A DNA stretch of 64,000 nucleotides, taken from Lachnospiraceae bacterium NC2004 (GTDB lineage: Bacteria > Bacillota > Clostridia > Lachnospirales > Lachnospiraceae). Under the pieces are notes generated by a model. That model was not told where the DNA came from, searched no databases, and worked only from the letters and a program-made list of their open reading frames with translations. This document shows positions 53,244 to 61,174 of the stretch, piece after piece (within the stretch, counting starts at the first letter, position 1; each line of letters opens with the position of its first letter). The translations under genes and the position numbers were made by a program. Where the stretch lies: positions 37,380-101,379 of the forward strand of contig JHXB01000012.1 in the NCBI GenBank assembly GCA_000621905.1, written 5' to 3'.

Positions 53244-54968
53244 ATGAATGACAAAGATGTAATAAGCTCTTTAAGCGGTGCTGCCAGACAAAGATACATT
53301 TCTCTATCTGACACTGATAAGGAGAAGTTCTTAAGGAAAGCGGAGCGTGTTGCAAAGAAACTTGAACAGAGGAATATAGAGAAGAAACTTGATATCAGAA
53401 ATCGAGCAAAAAGATATCGAAGAGCCGGAAGAAAGAAGAGTATTCATTTGTCTCATAGTGTCGTGATTGGGAACAGTGTGTCAAATGCTAAAGATGCCTA
53501 TCTGGTAGCACTTAACTATCTTCTTACTACCGGTAAGATTAGTGAGGACGAGAGTGATGTTAACGAGAAATCATATGAGGATATGCAGTCAATTCTTTCT
53601 GAATCCGCTAAGATTAGGGCAGGAAGGCATATTTCCTCGAATAATATGGCTCATATGAGAAATATAACTATTACTCAAATGGGTAATAGCGAAACGTTAA
53701 GTCAAACAGGAAAGCAGGAACTCAGTAAACAGCTTGTTAAACGAGATGTAAAAAGAAATGCTGCCAAAGATGCGAGTAGATCAGCAGCTAAGATTTCATC
53801 GGATGCAGTGAAATCATTTGCAGAGAAAACAAAGGAAACAGCTAAACAAATAATAAAGGTAATGAAGAAAATGACAAATCCTCTGATGTTGATCGCAGGA
53901 TTTGTCATTGTTGTTTTGTCGGCAGTGGTCGTGTGTTTAGCAGCTGTAATAGGAGCATCAAGTGGTGTTGCTTCTGAAGGAGATAATGATGCTTATGAAG
54001 CTAAGGTCTCGGCTAAGACCGAGAGATATAGGGGACTTGTCGAAGAGTATTGCGAGAAGTATGACATAGATGATTATGTCGAGCTTGTTCTTGCAATGAT
54101 AGAGCAGGAATCGGGTGGCAATCCGCCTGATGTTATGCAGACCGAGCAGAGTTATTATAATACGCATCCACCGATTAATTCTGCTAAGGAGAGCATAGAT
54201 TGCGGTACTCATCAACTAAGTGATTGCCTTAAGTCTGCAAAGTGTAAAGGGCCTACGGATATAGCCGGGATCAAACTTGCTATTCAAGGATATAACTTCG
54301 GAAATGGTTATATAGGTTGGGCTATTAAGAATTATAAGGGTTACACACATGAGAGTGCTAAGGTTTTCTCGGCTATGATGAAGGCAAAACTGGGTTTGTC
54401 GGGATACGGAGATGTTGATTATGTAAAGCATGTACTTAGATATTATGTGGCTGTTGAAAGTACAAAGATATCAAATGGAAATGCATCTAAGATCCTAAAG
54501 GAGCTCAAAGAGAATAATAAGGCAAATGCAGGCGCTTGGCGTGTAATCGAGAAAGGCGCTTCTCTCATAGGAAAGGTCGATTACAGTATGGATAAGCGTC
54601 AGGGAGACGGTAGAGATAATCCTAAATATCTCGATTGTTCATCATTTACTGCATGGGCATTTCATAAGAGCGGATATTCAAGCGTTCCGTATGGTTCAAC
54701 TACCGCAACATTTGTTGAATCAAGTAAGTTTAAGACTATAACAGCGGATAAACTTAAGGTAGGCGATATAGGACTTAAAAGCAATACCACCGCAACGGGT
54801 GCATCGAATCATGTTGGAATATACTGCGGAAAGCTCAAGAACGGCACTAAGGTATGGCTTCACTGTACGAGTTCATCATCAACATCATTAACCGGGAATG
54901 CTCAAGGCCCGATGTTTGGTGCATATACAAACTTTACATACTTTAGGCGCTTTAAGAAATTTGATTAA
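53244..54968 (+). CDS. Bifunctional cell-wall hydrolase of the transfer system (lysozyme-like + NlpC/P60, CwlT/VirB1-like)
   Basis: A 574-residue membrane-anchored peptidoglycan hydrolase that opens the wall for the mating channel. The first 200 residues are basic and helical and lie inside the cell. A membrane helix follows (about 212-237, LMLIAGFVIVVLSAVVVCLAAVIG). The lysozyme-like domain (about 258-400) has VELVLAMIEQESGGNPPDVMQ with the catalytic Glu and GIKLAIQGYNFGNGYIGWA. The C-terminal NlpC/P60 endopeptidase (about 430-574) has Cys in YLDCSSFTAWAFHKSGY and His in ASNHVGIYCGK. ATG 53244, just after the virB4 stop, follows ATGGGGGATAAT. The stop codon overlaps a TTCTGGACCA-type palindrome. 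Confidence 0.93.
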   Translation: MNDKDVISSLSGAARQRYISLSDTDKEKFLRKAERVAKKLEQRNIEKKLDIRNRAKRYRRAGRKKSIHLSHSVVIGNSVSNAKDAYLVALNYLLTTGKISEDESDVNEKSYEDMQSILSESAKIRAGRHISSNNMAHMRNITITQMGNSETLSQTGKQELSKQLVKRDVKRNAAKDASRSAAKISSDAVKSFAEKTKETAKQIIKVMKKMTNPLMLIAGFVIVVLSAVVVCLAAVIGASSGVASEGDNDAYEAKVSAKTERYRGLVEEYCEKYDIDDYVELVLAMIEQESGGNPPDVMQTEQSYYNTHPPINSAKESIDCGTHQLSDCLKSAKCKGPTDIAGIKLAIQGYNFGNGYIGWAIKNYKGYTHESAKVFSAMMKAKLGLSGYGDVDYVKHVLRYYVAVESTKISNGNASKILKELKENNKANAGAWRVIEKGASLIGKVDYSMDKRQGDGRDNPKYLDCSSFTAWAFHKSGYSSVPYGSTTATFVESSKFKTITADKLKVGDIGLKSNTTATGASNHVGIYCGKLKNGTKVWLHCTSSSSTSLTGNAQGPMFGAYTNFTYFRRFKKFD

Positions 54969-54992
54969 CTTATGGACCATTGGTCCAGAAGT
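54968..54992 (+). repeat. TTCTGGACCA palindrome, copy 2 (one mismatch)
   Basis: ACTTATGGACCA pairs with TGGTCCAGAAGT around a central T, beginning at the last base of the hydrolase stop codon. It is followed 6 bases later by a REP-like repeat. Confidence 0.85.
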
Positions 54993-54997
54993 GGCAA

Positions 54998-55027
54998 TGT
55001 CATTCTGAGCGAAGCGAAGAATCTTTA
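54998..55027 (+). repeat. REP-like repeat, TCATTCTGAGCGAAGCGAAG family, inside the element
   Basis: Matches the two chromosomal copies at 18359 and 18663 over about 28 bases. Its presence inside the mobile element means the repeat either entered after insertion or travels with such elements. Confidence 0.8.
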
Positions 55028-55073
55028 TCCCTAACTTGGTCGGGATAATACTAATAACGATTGGAGGAATAAT

Positions 55074-55787
55074 ATGTTTAAGAAGATAAGAAAACGATAC
55101 TGGTATCATCGAGACAGAGGAAACGGAAGAAAACTAATAATCTGCATTATGATATTCATATTATCGGTGATCTCATGTGTAGGTTTAGGAGTAAGAAGTG
55201 TTATATTGAAGTATCAAAAAGATAATAAATGTAATCAAGTCAATACAACAGAAGTAGCATCCGGAGATGCAGTGAGCGAAGATGTTGTATCAAGTTCAGC
55301 AACATCCGGTAACGCTTGTGAAATACCGTATGGTGTGTCAGAAGATGCGGTAGATAATGCTTATGAAGTTGATACAAGTGGTATGGTAACATTCTTAGGC
55401 TATATGTCAGATCAGGCTTATGAGACACTTATCAGAATGACAGAGGATAAGTGTAGAGAACTAGGAGTAAACACAGCAAAGAAACTTGATTTTCAAAAGA
55501 CAGGCGCTACAGAGTTTGACATTATAGGATATATCCTTGTTGGCGATTATAAGGTGTGTGAATGTGATTATAACCTTAAGAGCGATGTGGTTACAATAGC
55601 AGACACGACTTATATGGAATCAGATATAAGAGATATGGAAGCCACCAAGAGAAAAGCTGAGGCAGAAGAGCTTAAGCGAGAACGAGAAGAAGCGAGGAAA
55701 GCCAATGGAAAGAATGCATCGAAGAGTAAAGACGAAAAGAAAAGAAAGAAGAATTCATCATCTAAAAATAAAGATAAAGCTGAATAA
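55074..55787 (+). CDS. Hypothetical exported or membrane-anchored transfer-region protein
   Basis: A 237-residue protein. A basic N-terminus precedes one membrane helix (about 23-43, LIICIMIFILSVISCVGLGV). Then comes an Ala/Ser/Gly/Asp/Val tract (ASGDAVSEDVVSSSATSGNA), a compact domain (about 100-185, MVTFLGYMSDQAYETLIRM, DIIGYILVGDYKVCEC), and a very charged Lys/Glu/Arg C-terminus (about 190-237). No family is recognised; position after the hydrolase is where the CD1107-type proteins of related elements lie. GGAGGAATAAT precedes the ATG. Confidence 0.7.
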   Translation: MFKKIRKRYWYHRDRGNGRKLIICIMIFILSVISCVGLGVRSVILKYQKDNKCNQVNTTEVASGDAVSEDVVSSSATSGNACEIPYGVSEDAVDNAYEVDTSGMVTFLGYMSDQAYETLIRMTEDKCRELGVNTAKKLDFQKTGATEFDIIGYILVGDYKVCECDYNLKSDVVTIADTTYMESDIRDMEATKRKAEAEELKREREEARKANGKNASKSKDEKKRKKNSSSKNKDKAE

Positions 55788-55875
55788 AAAACTTCTACAC
55801 GACTTTAAGTTATGATACAATAAATGTGTTGGTGAAATATATGAAGATTACAATTTGGAGTTTGTGGAGGATAAT

Positions 55876-56256
55876 ATGACAGAATTGAGTGCGTTTTTTA
55901 AGAGTGTAATAGATCAAGATCGGGCGGCAGTTGTAATTTGTGATTTGGATCATGTGATTGTATATATGAATCCTGCAGCAGAAAGGAATTACGAAAAATG
56001 GGGCGGAGCAAAGCTTGTTGGACAAAGCCTAATGAATTGTCATAATGAGAAATCCAGAAAATCCATTGAAGAAGTTGTTTCATGGTTCAAGGAATCGGTG
56101 GATAATAATTTGATCTATACGTTTTATAACGAAAAGCAGAATAAGGATGTGTATATGGTTGCGCTTCGTGATGATTTAGGTGCTCTGATTGGGTATTATG
56201 AAAAACATGAATACAGAAATCGTGAGACAATGGAAAGGTATGACTACGGACAGTGA
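55876..56256 (+). CDS. Stand-alone PAS-domain protein
   Basis: A 126-residue single-domain protein. RAAVVICDLDHVIVYMNPAAERNYEKWGG then LVGQSLMNCHNEKSRKSIEEVVSWF is a clear PAS fold beginning, and VYMVALRDDLGALIGYYEKHEYRN completes it. There is no output domain, so it may act through a partner or be a sensory remnant. ATG 55876 follows GTGGAGGATAAT. An extended -10 TGATACAAT lies at about 55813. It looks like cargo between the transfer region and oriT. Confidence 0.85.
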   Translation: MTELSAFFKSVIDQDRAAVVICDLDHVIVYMNPAAERNYEKWGGAKLVGQSLMNCHNEKSRKSIEEVVSWFKESVDNNLIYTFYNEKQNKDVYMVALRDDLGALIGYYEKHEYRNRETMERYDYGQ

Positions 56257-56278
56257 TGAAGGAGATACCGAATGATGA

Positions 56279-56405
56279 ACTTCTGGACCATCGGCTGAAC
56301 ACTTGACGAACGAAGTGAGTCTAGTGAGAAGCTATCCAGAGCAACTTGGTGAATTCGAGCCGAAGGCGAAGAATGAACCTAGTGGAGTCGGAATGGTCCA
56401 GAAGT
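56279..56405 (+). repeat. Split TTCTGGACCA palindrome with a 101-base insert, copy 3
   Basis: The left half (56279-56291, ACTTCTGGACCAT) and right half (56393-56405) are exact reverse complements but lie 101 bases apart. The insert itself is partly self-complementary (TCGGCT / AGCCGA). It looks as though a small element entered, or expanded from, the centre of a palindrome. No coding potential is seen in the insert. Confidence 0.75.
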
Positions 56406-56445
56406 TTCTTTTATGTTCGGGAAGACTTTAACTTAATAGAGGGTA

Positions 56446-56660
56446 TTAGGGATTCGTCCCTAACAAGATAGGAATGTACAAGTTTGGTAGCGATGCTACA
56501 AGACTTGTACATTTTGCATTTTTGTATATACAAAATGCGTATCTTGCAGGAGAAAAAAATATGCTGATTTTGTACAAGAATTGTAGCAGAAAATGATACA
56601 AGAAATGTATCATCAGGGACCAAAAATTATAGGGTTAGGGACCAAAATAACACGAAAGAA
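56446..56660 (+). other. Candidate origin of transfer region (oriT)
   Basis: The gap before mobC contains stacked inverted repeats: TTAGGGA / TCCCTAA (56446-56463); a long hairpin ATGTACAAGT / ACTTGTACAT with inner TTGGTAGC / GCTACAAG (56474-56512); GCATTTTTGTA / TACAAAATGC (56516-56538). TTGTACAAG-type and AGGGACCAAAA direct repeats follow (56616 and 56637). The relaxosome genes start at 56670, so this is the expected oriT position. The nick site cannot be placed by eye. Confidence 0.6.
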
Positions 56661-56669
56661 GGTGAAAAA

Positions 56670-56996
56670 ATGAGCAATATTTACTCGAATCATTTGATTG
56701 TAAGAATGACAGATAAGGAAAAGAGCATGCTTCAGGAAGCTGCCAACCGTAAAGGTGTTACTATGAGCAAGTATGTAAGAGACGCATGTATTAATCCGCC
56801 AAATGTTACCAGGGCAGAGTATAACGAGATAAGAGCGATGATTCATTATGAGATTAGAAAGCTTGGCGTCAATATTAATCAGATTGCCAAGAAGTATAAT
56901 GAGTATGCTTATGTGGAACCGAGTCTGGATTTGCTTGATAAGCTTAACAAGATTATCGATCTAATGTATAAAATTACTGACAGGATTGAATCTTAA
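56670..56996 (+). CDS. mobC: MobC-family relaxosome protein
   Basis: A 108-residue accessory DNA-binding protein that helps the relaxase at oriT. The N-terminal ribbon-helix-helix is NHLIVRMTDKEKSMLQEAAN then KGVTMSKYVRDACI. The MobC core follows: YNEIRAMIHYEIRKLGVNINQIAKKYNEY. AAAGAAGGTGAAAAA precedes the ATG. The gene ends exactly at a TTCTGGACCA palindrome; the relaxase gene starts 80 bases later. Confidence 0.93.
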   Translation: MSNIYSNHLIVRMTDKEKSMLQEAANRKGVTMSKYVRDACINPPNVTRAEYNEIRAMIHYEIRKLGVNINQIAKKYNEYAYVEPSLDLLDKLNKIIDLMYKITDRIES

Positions 56997-57056
56997 CTTC
57001 TGGACCAATGGTCCAGAAGTGGCAAAACGAAACCTCTGGACCATTGGTCCAGAAGT
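56996..57056 (+). repeat. Two TTCTGGACCA palindromes in tandem between mobC and the relaxase gene (copies 4 and 5)
   Basis: Copy 4 (56996-57020) has perfect 12-base arms and starts at the last base of the mobC stop. Copy 5 (57032-57056) has one mismatch (ACCTCTGG instead of ACTTCTGG). The 11 bases between read GGCAAAACGAA. Both lie in the relaxase leader; the second ends about 20 bases before the start codon. Confidence 0.9.
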
Positions 57057-57076
57057 CGGACGAAGGAGATGATAAG

Positions 57077-58270
57077 ATGTCGCTTATTATAAAGATGGAT
57101 AGTATTAAGGAGCTGAAGCATCTTGACAAGGCAGTTCCGTATATCATGAATGAAGCAAAAAGCAAAGGACTTGTTTGCAGTAATTCGGGGACTACAGCAA
57201 GTGAGATACTTAATACATTTGCATTTACAAGGGAAAATGTTAAGGCTACCGGGAAGAGAGTCGGATATCATTATAAGTTTTCATTTTCTAAAGATGAGGA
57301 GATTACGCCGGAGCAGGCGTTGTGTTTTATTGAAGAATGGGTTGATGAATATCTTGGGGATAGGTTCGATTATGTCTGCTCGGTTCATAGTGATCGGGAT
57401 CATTTGCATATGCATTTGATATTTAATTCTGCCTGCCGTGAGGGCGGTAAGTATCGTTATGAGAAGGGAGACTGGGATAGAATCATAAAGCCACTGACGA
57501 ATCGTTTGGCGGAGAAGTATCACACCGGGGCGTTAAGGGAAAAGGATGAGACTCTTGATTACTGCGAATCTAAAGAGAGGAAGGCGACCTGGAGAGATGT
57601 TGTGAGGAATGATATTGATAAATGCATCGAGCTTAGCGAGTCATATGAAGAGTTCAAGGAGAAAATGGTTTCGGAGTTTAACTATCAGCTTCGAGAGGGT
57701 GTATCAAGAGAACATGGAGTTTACCTTGCGTTGACACCGCCAGGTAAGGCTAAGGCAGTAAGGACTCAGCAACTTGGCGATGAATATATGCCTGCACAGA
57801 TTGATAAGAGGATAGCTGCTAAAGAACAAGGTGAGCTGTATAATCAGGAAGATGAGCGATTTGATCCAGATAACGATGAGAATTATAAGGCGATTTATAA
57901 GTATGAGATTTGGTATATAAGCAGACCGGTTTCATTTGTTCCGTATAAGCATTTGTCGATGTATCAGCAATATTATGTCAGGAAAATGCTAGCCGCAAGG
58001 CGATTATATAAAGGGACAGGAAGCACGCTGCAAATGAGAGAGCAAGCATCCACGGCAATCAAGGGAATGTCCGAGGATGCTTCTTTTATTTGTATGATGA
58101 ATATTCGCTCGGAGAAGGAACTTCATAAGATGATTGAGGATCTGATTGAAGAGAGAAATGAAACTTCTGGACCATTGGTCCAGAAGGCGAGCGAAGAAAA
58201 GAAGGCAGTAATCAGAAGGCTTAAGGAACTAGATAATCAAACTTTTAGAAGGGATGTGAAGCATAAATGA
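57077..58270 (+). CDS. Relaxase (MOBP-type mobilisation nuclease)
   Basis: Nicks oriT and pilots the transferred strand; 397 residues. The metal motif is VCSVHSDRDHLHMHLIFNS (His about 103; H-x-D-x-x-H-x-H), preceded by SFSKDEEITPEQALCFIEEW. A catalytic Tyr is likely in the first 40 residues (for example AVPYIMNEAKSKGLV). The C-terminal part (about 240-397) is helical. ATG 57077 follows GAAGGAGATGATAAG; the frame is open upstream to 57008 through the palindromes but that part is not conserved. A palindrome is read in frame inside the protein near residue 365 as TSGPLVQKAS. It overlaps the next gene by 4 bases. Confidence 0.9.
   Translation: MSLIIKMDSIKELKHLDKAVPYIMNEAKSKGLVCSNSGTTASEILNTFAFTRENVKATGKRVGYHYKFSFSKDEEITPEQALCFIEEWVDEYLGDRFDYVCSVHSDRDHLHMHLIFNSACREGGKYRYEKGDWDRIIKPLTNRLAEKYHTGALREKDETLDYCESKERKATWRDVVRNDIDKCIELSESYEEFKEKMVSEFNYQLREGVSREHGVYLALTPPGKAKAVRTQQLGDEYMPAQIDKRIAAKEQGELYNQEDERFDPDNDENYKAIYKYEIWYISRPVSFVPYKHLSMYQQYYVRKMLAARRLYKGTGSTLQMREQASTAIKGMSEDASFICMMNIRSEKELHKMIEDLIEERNETSGPLVQKASEEKKAVIRRLKELDNQTFRRDVKHK
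58163..58187 (+). repeat. TTCTGGACCA palindrome inside the relaxase gene, copy 6
   Basis: ACTTCTGGACCA and TGGTCCAGAAG around a central T; only the outermost base pair is broken. The frame through it is open, so the palindrome is tolerated within the protein's C-terminal region. Confidence 0.9.
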
Positions 58271-58878
58271 CAAAGGAGCAGGAAGAACAATCAGTGAGGT
58301 TGATAGAGAAGTATGGATTTGATGATGAGATGGCGGTTAGCATGGATCAATCGAGGTATATAGCCTTAATGCTTGGAATAGCGTATGGGCTTTCGGATGA
58401 TGAGATTGCAAAATACATGGGGATTGAATCTAAGAGTTTTACGGATATAGATCTACGCAGGATATGTGTGATGCTTGGGATAGACTTGGGTGATGACGCA
58501 GATAAGGAACTTAACCTAGGACAGGTTAAGGATATCATTTATGGAACTGATGACGAAGAAAGAAATCTACTAGAACGGTATCAGGCGGTTTTCAATAAGT
58601 ATCATATCTCTATTGATGCTGCTGAGGCAGGTGACATTCTTATCAAGAATATGGTTTCAAGTGATAAGCCATACTCAAGGCTTGCGAATTATATACTGAA
58701 CGGTAAAGAACTATCACCGGCACAACTAAGCCTTGTTCTCAAGGCGGTAAAGGATAAGATTCCTGAAGAGTATATCATGAGATTTGCATTGCCGGAGGTA
58801 AGCGTGTTCCAGATGGAGAAGGCTATTGAGATATATAAGTTGAGGGAGGAGGGGGATAGGAAGCGAAGGTTGATGTAG
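58267..58878 (+). CDS. Hypothetical protein overlapping the relaxase gene
   Basis: A soluble acidic protein of 203 residues, unknown family. It overlaps the relaxase stop by 4 bases (ATGA), so the two are co-translated. It is mostly helical with repeated short blocks, for example MLGIAYGLSDDEIAKYMGIESK (a short helix-turn-helix-like segment) and DIDLRRICVMLGIDLGDDADKE. The C-terminus is EAIEIYKLREEGDRKRRLM. A relaxase partner or mobilisation accessory role is only inferred from coupling. Confidence 0.7.
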   Translation: MTKEQEEQSVRLIEKYGFDDEMAVSMDQSRYIALMLGIAYGLSDDEIAKYMGIESKSFTDIDLRRICVMLGIDLGDDADKELNLGQVKDIIYGTDDEERNLLERYQAVFNKYHISIDAAEAGDILIKNMVSSDKPYSRLANYILNGKELSPAQLSLVLKAVKDKIPEEYIMRFALPEVSVFQMEKAIEIYKLREEGDRKRRLM

Positions 58879-58884
58879 TGATGG

Positions 58885-58905
58885 TTTTGGACAATTTGTC
58901 CAGAA
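58885..58905 (+). repeat. GGACAA-variant palindrome, copy 7
   Basis: TTTTGGACAA pairs with TTGTCCAGAA around a single T, a diverged version with GGACAA in place of GGACCA. It lies 7 bases after the preceding gene. Confidence 0.7.
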
Positions 58906-58993
58906 GATTACTCTGATATATAAATAAAACCATTTGTATAAAAAATAATGCAGCATAAAATAATATATGATACAATAGCATTGAGGTGATAAT

Positions 58994-59704
58994 ATGGCTG
59001 AGCAGAATATCGATTTTGATGAAAACAATGAAGATATTTCTCTTGCGGATAATCAGACTAGAGTTTTTTTGGTTGATTATGAAAATGTAAAGACTCAGGG
59101 ATTGAATGGAATTGGAAAATTGACTGAGAATGATACTGTTTGCATTTTTTATAGTGAGAATGCGGATAGCATGACATTTGGACTTCATAGACGACTGATG
59201 GAAACAAAGGCTAATGTGCAGTATCAAAAAGTTGAAGTTGGTTATAAGAATGCATTAGATTTTCAATTGTCTTCGTACTTGGGGTATGTAATATCACAGA
59301 ATCGTTTTAATGGTATTACTAATTGTTTGTATTATATAGTGACAAAAGACCAAGGATTTTTATGTTTGAAGAATTATTGGCATAGGAGACATGCTAAGGT
59401 ATATCAAGTTACAGATGTTACCGGAAATTGCGAAGTGGCATCTGATAAGAAAGAAACAGAAAGTAACAAGCAAGAAAAAAAGCCAAAAGAAACAAAATCT
59501 ACCAAACAAGATCCGTTAGTAGCCGAGGTTGAAAAGTTATTAAAAGATAAGGATGATGTGGCGTTTGTGGTTAAATGTATAAACCATTACAAAACAAAAT
59601 CGGGTGTAAACAATGCATTGACAAAGCACTATAAGGATAACAAGAAGGCTAGTGCATTATACAATGCAATTAAACCGCTGATAGCCGATAAAAAAGGAAA
59701 ATGA
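58994..59704 (+). CDS. PIN-like (NYN/PIN7-type) nuclease-domain protein
   Basis: A 236-residue protein. The first 150 residues form a PIN-like fold: TRVFLVDYENVKTQGLNGIG (first acidic residue pair), VCIFYSENADSMTFGLHRRLME, VGYKNALDFQLSSYLGYVI (central Asp) and YYIVTKDQGFLCLKNYW (third Asp). This is the acidic triad arrangement of small RNases. A Lys/Glu/Thr-rich linker (about 155-180) leads to a C-terminal helical domain (VEKLLKDKDDVAFVVKCINH) possibly binding RNA. GAGGTGATAAT precedes the ATG. It may be a defence or toxin-like cargo gene; the target is unknown. Confidence 0.8.
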   Translation: MAEQNIDFDENNEDISLADNQTRVFLVDYENVKTQGLNGIGKLTENDTVCIFYSENADSMTFGLHRRLMETKANVQYQKVEVGYKNALDFQLSSYLGYVISQNRFNGITNCLYYIVTKDQGFLCLKNYWHRRHAKVYQVTDVTGNCEVASDKKETESNKQEKKPKETKSTKQDPLVAEVEKLLKDKDDVAFVVKCINHYKTKSGVNNALTKHYKDNKKASALYNAIKPLIADKKGK

Positions 59705-59726
59705 TGAATAATAGGATCATGGGTAT

Positions 59727-59760
59727 AGCTTCTGGACAATTGTCCAGAAGCTTATTTTTT
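59727..59760 (+). terminator. GGACAA-variant palindrome used as intrinsic terminator, copy 8
   Basis: AGCTTCTGGACAA and its perfect reverse complement lie without a spacer (59727-59752), followed by TATTTTTTTG. The same core as the scattered palindromes thus also serves as a terminator stem here. The start codon of the next gene is 17 bases beyond. Confidence 0.8.
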
Positions 59761-59776
59761 TGAAAGGAGTGATAAC

Positions 59777-61171
59777 ATGAGCGAAGAATTAACAACGTTA
59801 GTACAGGTGTTGGAACTGTACGGCAAGGGTGTGGGTGCTTTAGGTAGAGCGATTAAGTTTACTGCAAAAGGTGCCAAGACAGGAGTAGATTTTGCCAAAC
59901 TTAAGAACATGCAGCGAAAGATGAAACTTCACTATGCAAGCGAAGGCAAGCATGATACCATGAAGGTTAAGGATTTAGAAGAACTAACCGGTGGCAATTA
60001 TAAGATTCTTAACATTCCTTTAGAGGATGAGAAAGGTCTTATAGGATTCTATGATTGCCTTAAGAAACTTAAGGTATCATTTGCTGAGTTACCGGATCTA
60101 TGCATAGGGGATGGTTATACGCAGATAGCTTACGATCCTCAGAATGCAGAGAAGGTAAAGCTGGCGGTTGAGCATTATCGGAAGAGACTGGCACATGAGC
60201 CGATGGAGATAACACTTGAAGATTATGAGAAACTAGGCGGAGAGGATGGCAAGAAGATCTTTGATGATTTGGCAAGTAAAGGATATAAGGCTGAGAAGTC
60301 AGCAGAGCAGATAGCGAAGCTGCAAGCCAGAAACAAGGATCAGACATTTGCACCTATTACGCTTAACTTCGAGTCGCTGCTTCTTGAAGAGTACAAGGAT
60401 AGGTATTATTTCAGGATTCCTAAGACGATGAACAAAGATAAGTCAGCTATGGCGATTTGCGTTAGGAAAGAAGATGTGTTGATCATTGACGATGGCAAGA
60501 CGGCATTTACGCATTTGAAGAATGGAAGCAAGATGAGCGTTTATCAGGTAAATGCAGCCGGTGTGATAGATAAGGAGCATCCAGAGGTGCTTGACACGGA
60601 CAGAATAAGTAGCAAATTCAATAAGGTTGATATAAAGGAGCTTTGGCAGGTTAATCATATAAAGGTAAATGAGACCGGCAAGCTACCAAATTTTAACAAA
60701 GGGCAGGAGATTGATTCTTCTGCCCTTCCTGATTCTACGGTGAAGGACATGATTCATCTTGAGGAGATTAAGGCGAAACAGGGCAAGAAGGAGTATATTC
60801 CGTTGGAACTTGATGTGAGCGAGAGCCTTGTTGCAGAGGATGAGACGAAGTATCTTACCAAACTCCCGGATATAGATGATTTGGCAAATGATAACTACCA
60901 TTGTCTGATTATCGAGAAGTCGGATGCGATTCTTTCAAATGACGGAAGTGTCCTTATGGCATATCTTCATAAGGACAAGGAGTCAGCGGTTAAAGAGATA
61001 GCAAGGGATGGAACTCTTCTTAAGACGAATAAGATGAAGAATGAAAATGTAGTCGCATATTACATAAAGGCCGATAAGCAGCGCAGCAAAGAAACTAAGA
61101 AGTCACTTGCCAAGAACCTTTTGTCATTTGCAAAGGGAGAAAAGCCTATCATACCAAAGGGGAGGAAGTAG
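59777..61171 (+). CDS. PcfB/DUF3801-like coupling-protein partner
   Basis: A 464-residue soluble protein. The block around residues 45-130 (HDTMKVKDLEELTGGNYKIL, LEDEKGLIGFYDCLKKLKVS, FAELPDLCIGDGYTQIAYDP) is the PcfB-type domain that pairs with the VirD4 coupling protein in enterococcal and clostridial systems. The rest is longer than usual PcfB and contains two related segments (ITLNFESLLLEEYKDRYYFRIP and IPLELDVSESLVAEDETKYLTKLP), suggesting an internal duplication. It ends with LAKNLLSFAKGEKPIIPKGRK. It lies 3 bases before virD4, supporting the partner role. Confidence 0.82.
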   Translation: MSEELTTLVQVLELYGKGVGALGRAIKFTAKGAKTGVDFAKLKNMQRKMKLHYASEGKHDTMKVKDLEELTGGNYKILNIPLEDEKGLIGFYDCLKKLKVSFAELPDLCIGDGYTQIAYDPQNAEKVKLAVEHYRKRLAHEPMEITLEDYEKLGGEDGKKIFDDLASKGYKAEKSAEQIAKLQARNKDQTFAPITLNFESLLLEEYKDRYYFRIPKTMNKDKSAMAICVRKEDVLIIDDGKTAFTHLKNGSKMSVYQVNAAGVIDKEHPEVLDTDRISSKFNKVDIKELWQVNHIKVNETGKLPNFNKGQEIDSSALPDSTVKDMIHLEEIKAKQGKKEYIPLELDVSESLVAEDETKYLTKLPDIDDLANDNYHCLIIEKSDAILSNDGSVLMAYLHKDKESAVKEIARDGTLLKTNKMKNENVVAYYIKADKQRSKETKKSLAKNLLSFAKGEKPIIPKGRK

Positions 61172-61174
61172 TTT

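Noticed and set aside
57008..57076. Upstream extension of the relaxase
   Set aside because: It runs through two palindromes, lacks a ribosome binding site, and the ATG at 57077 has an excellent one.
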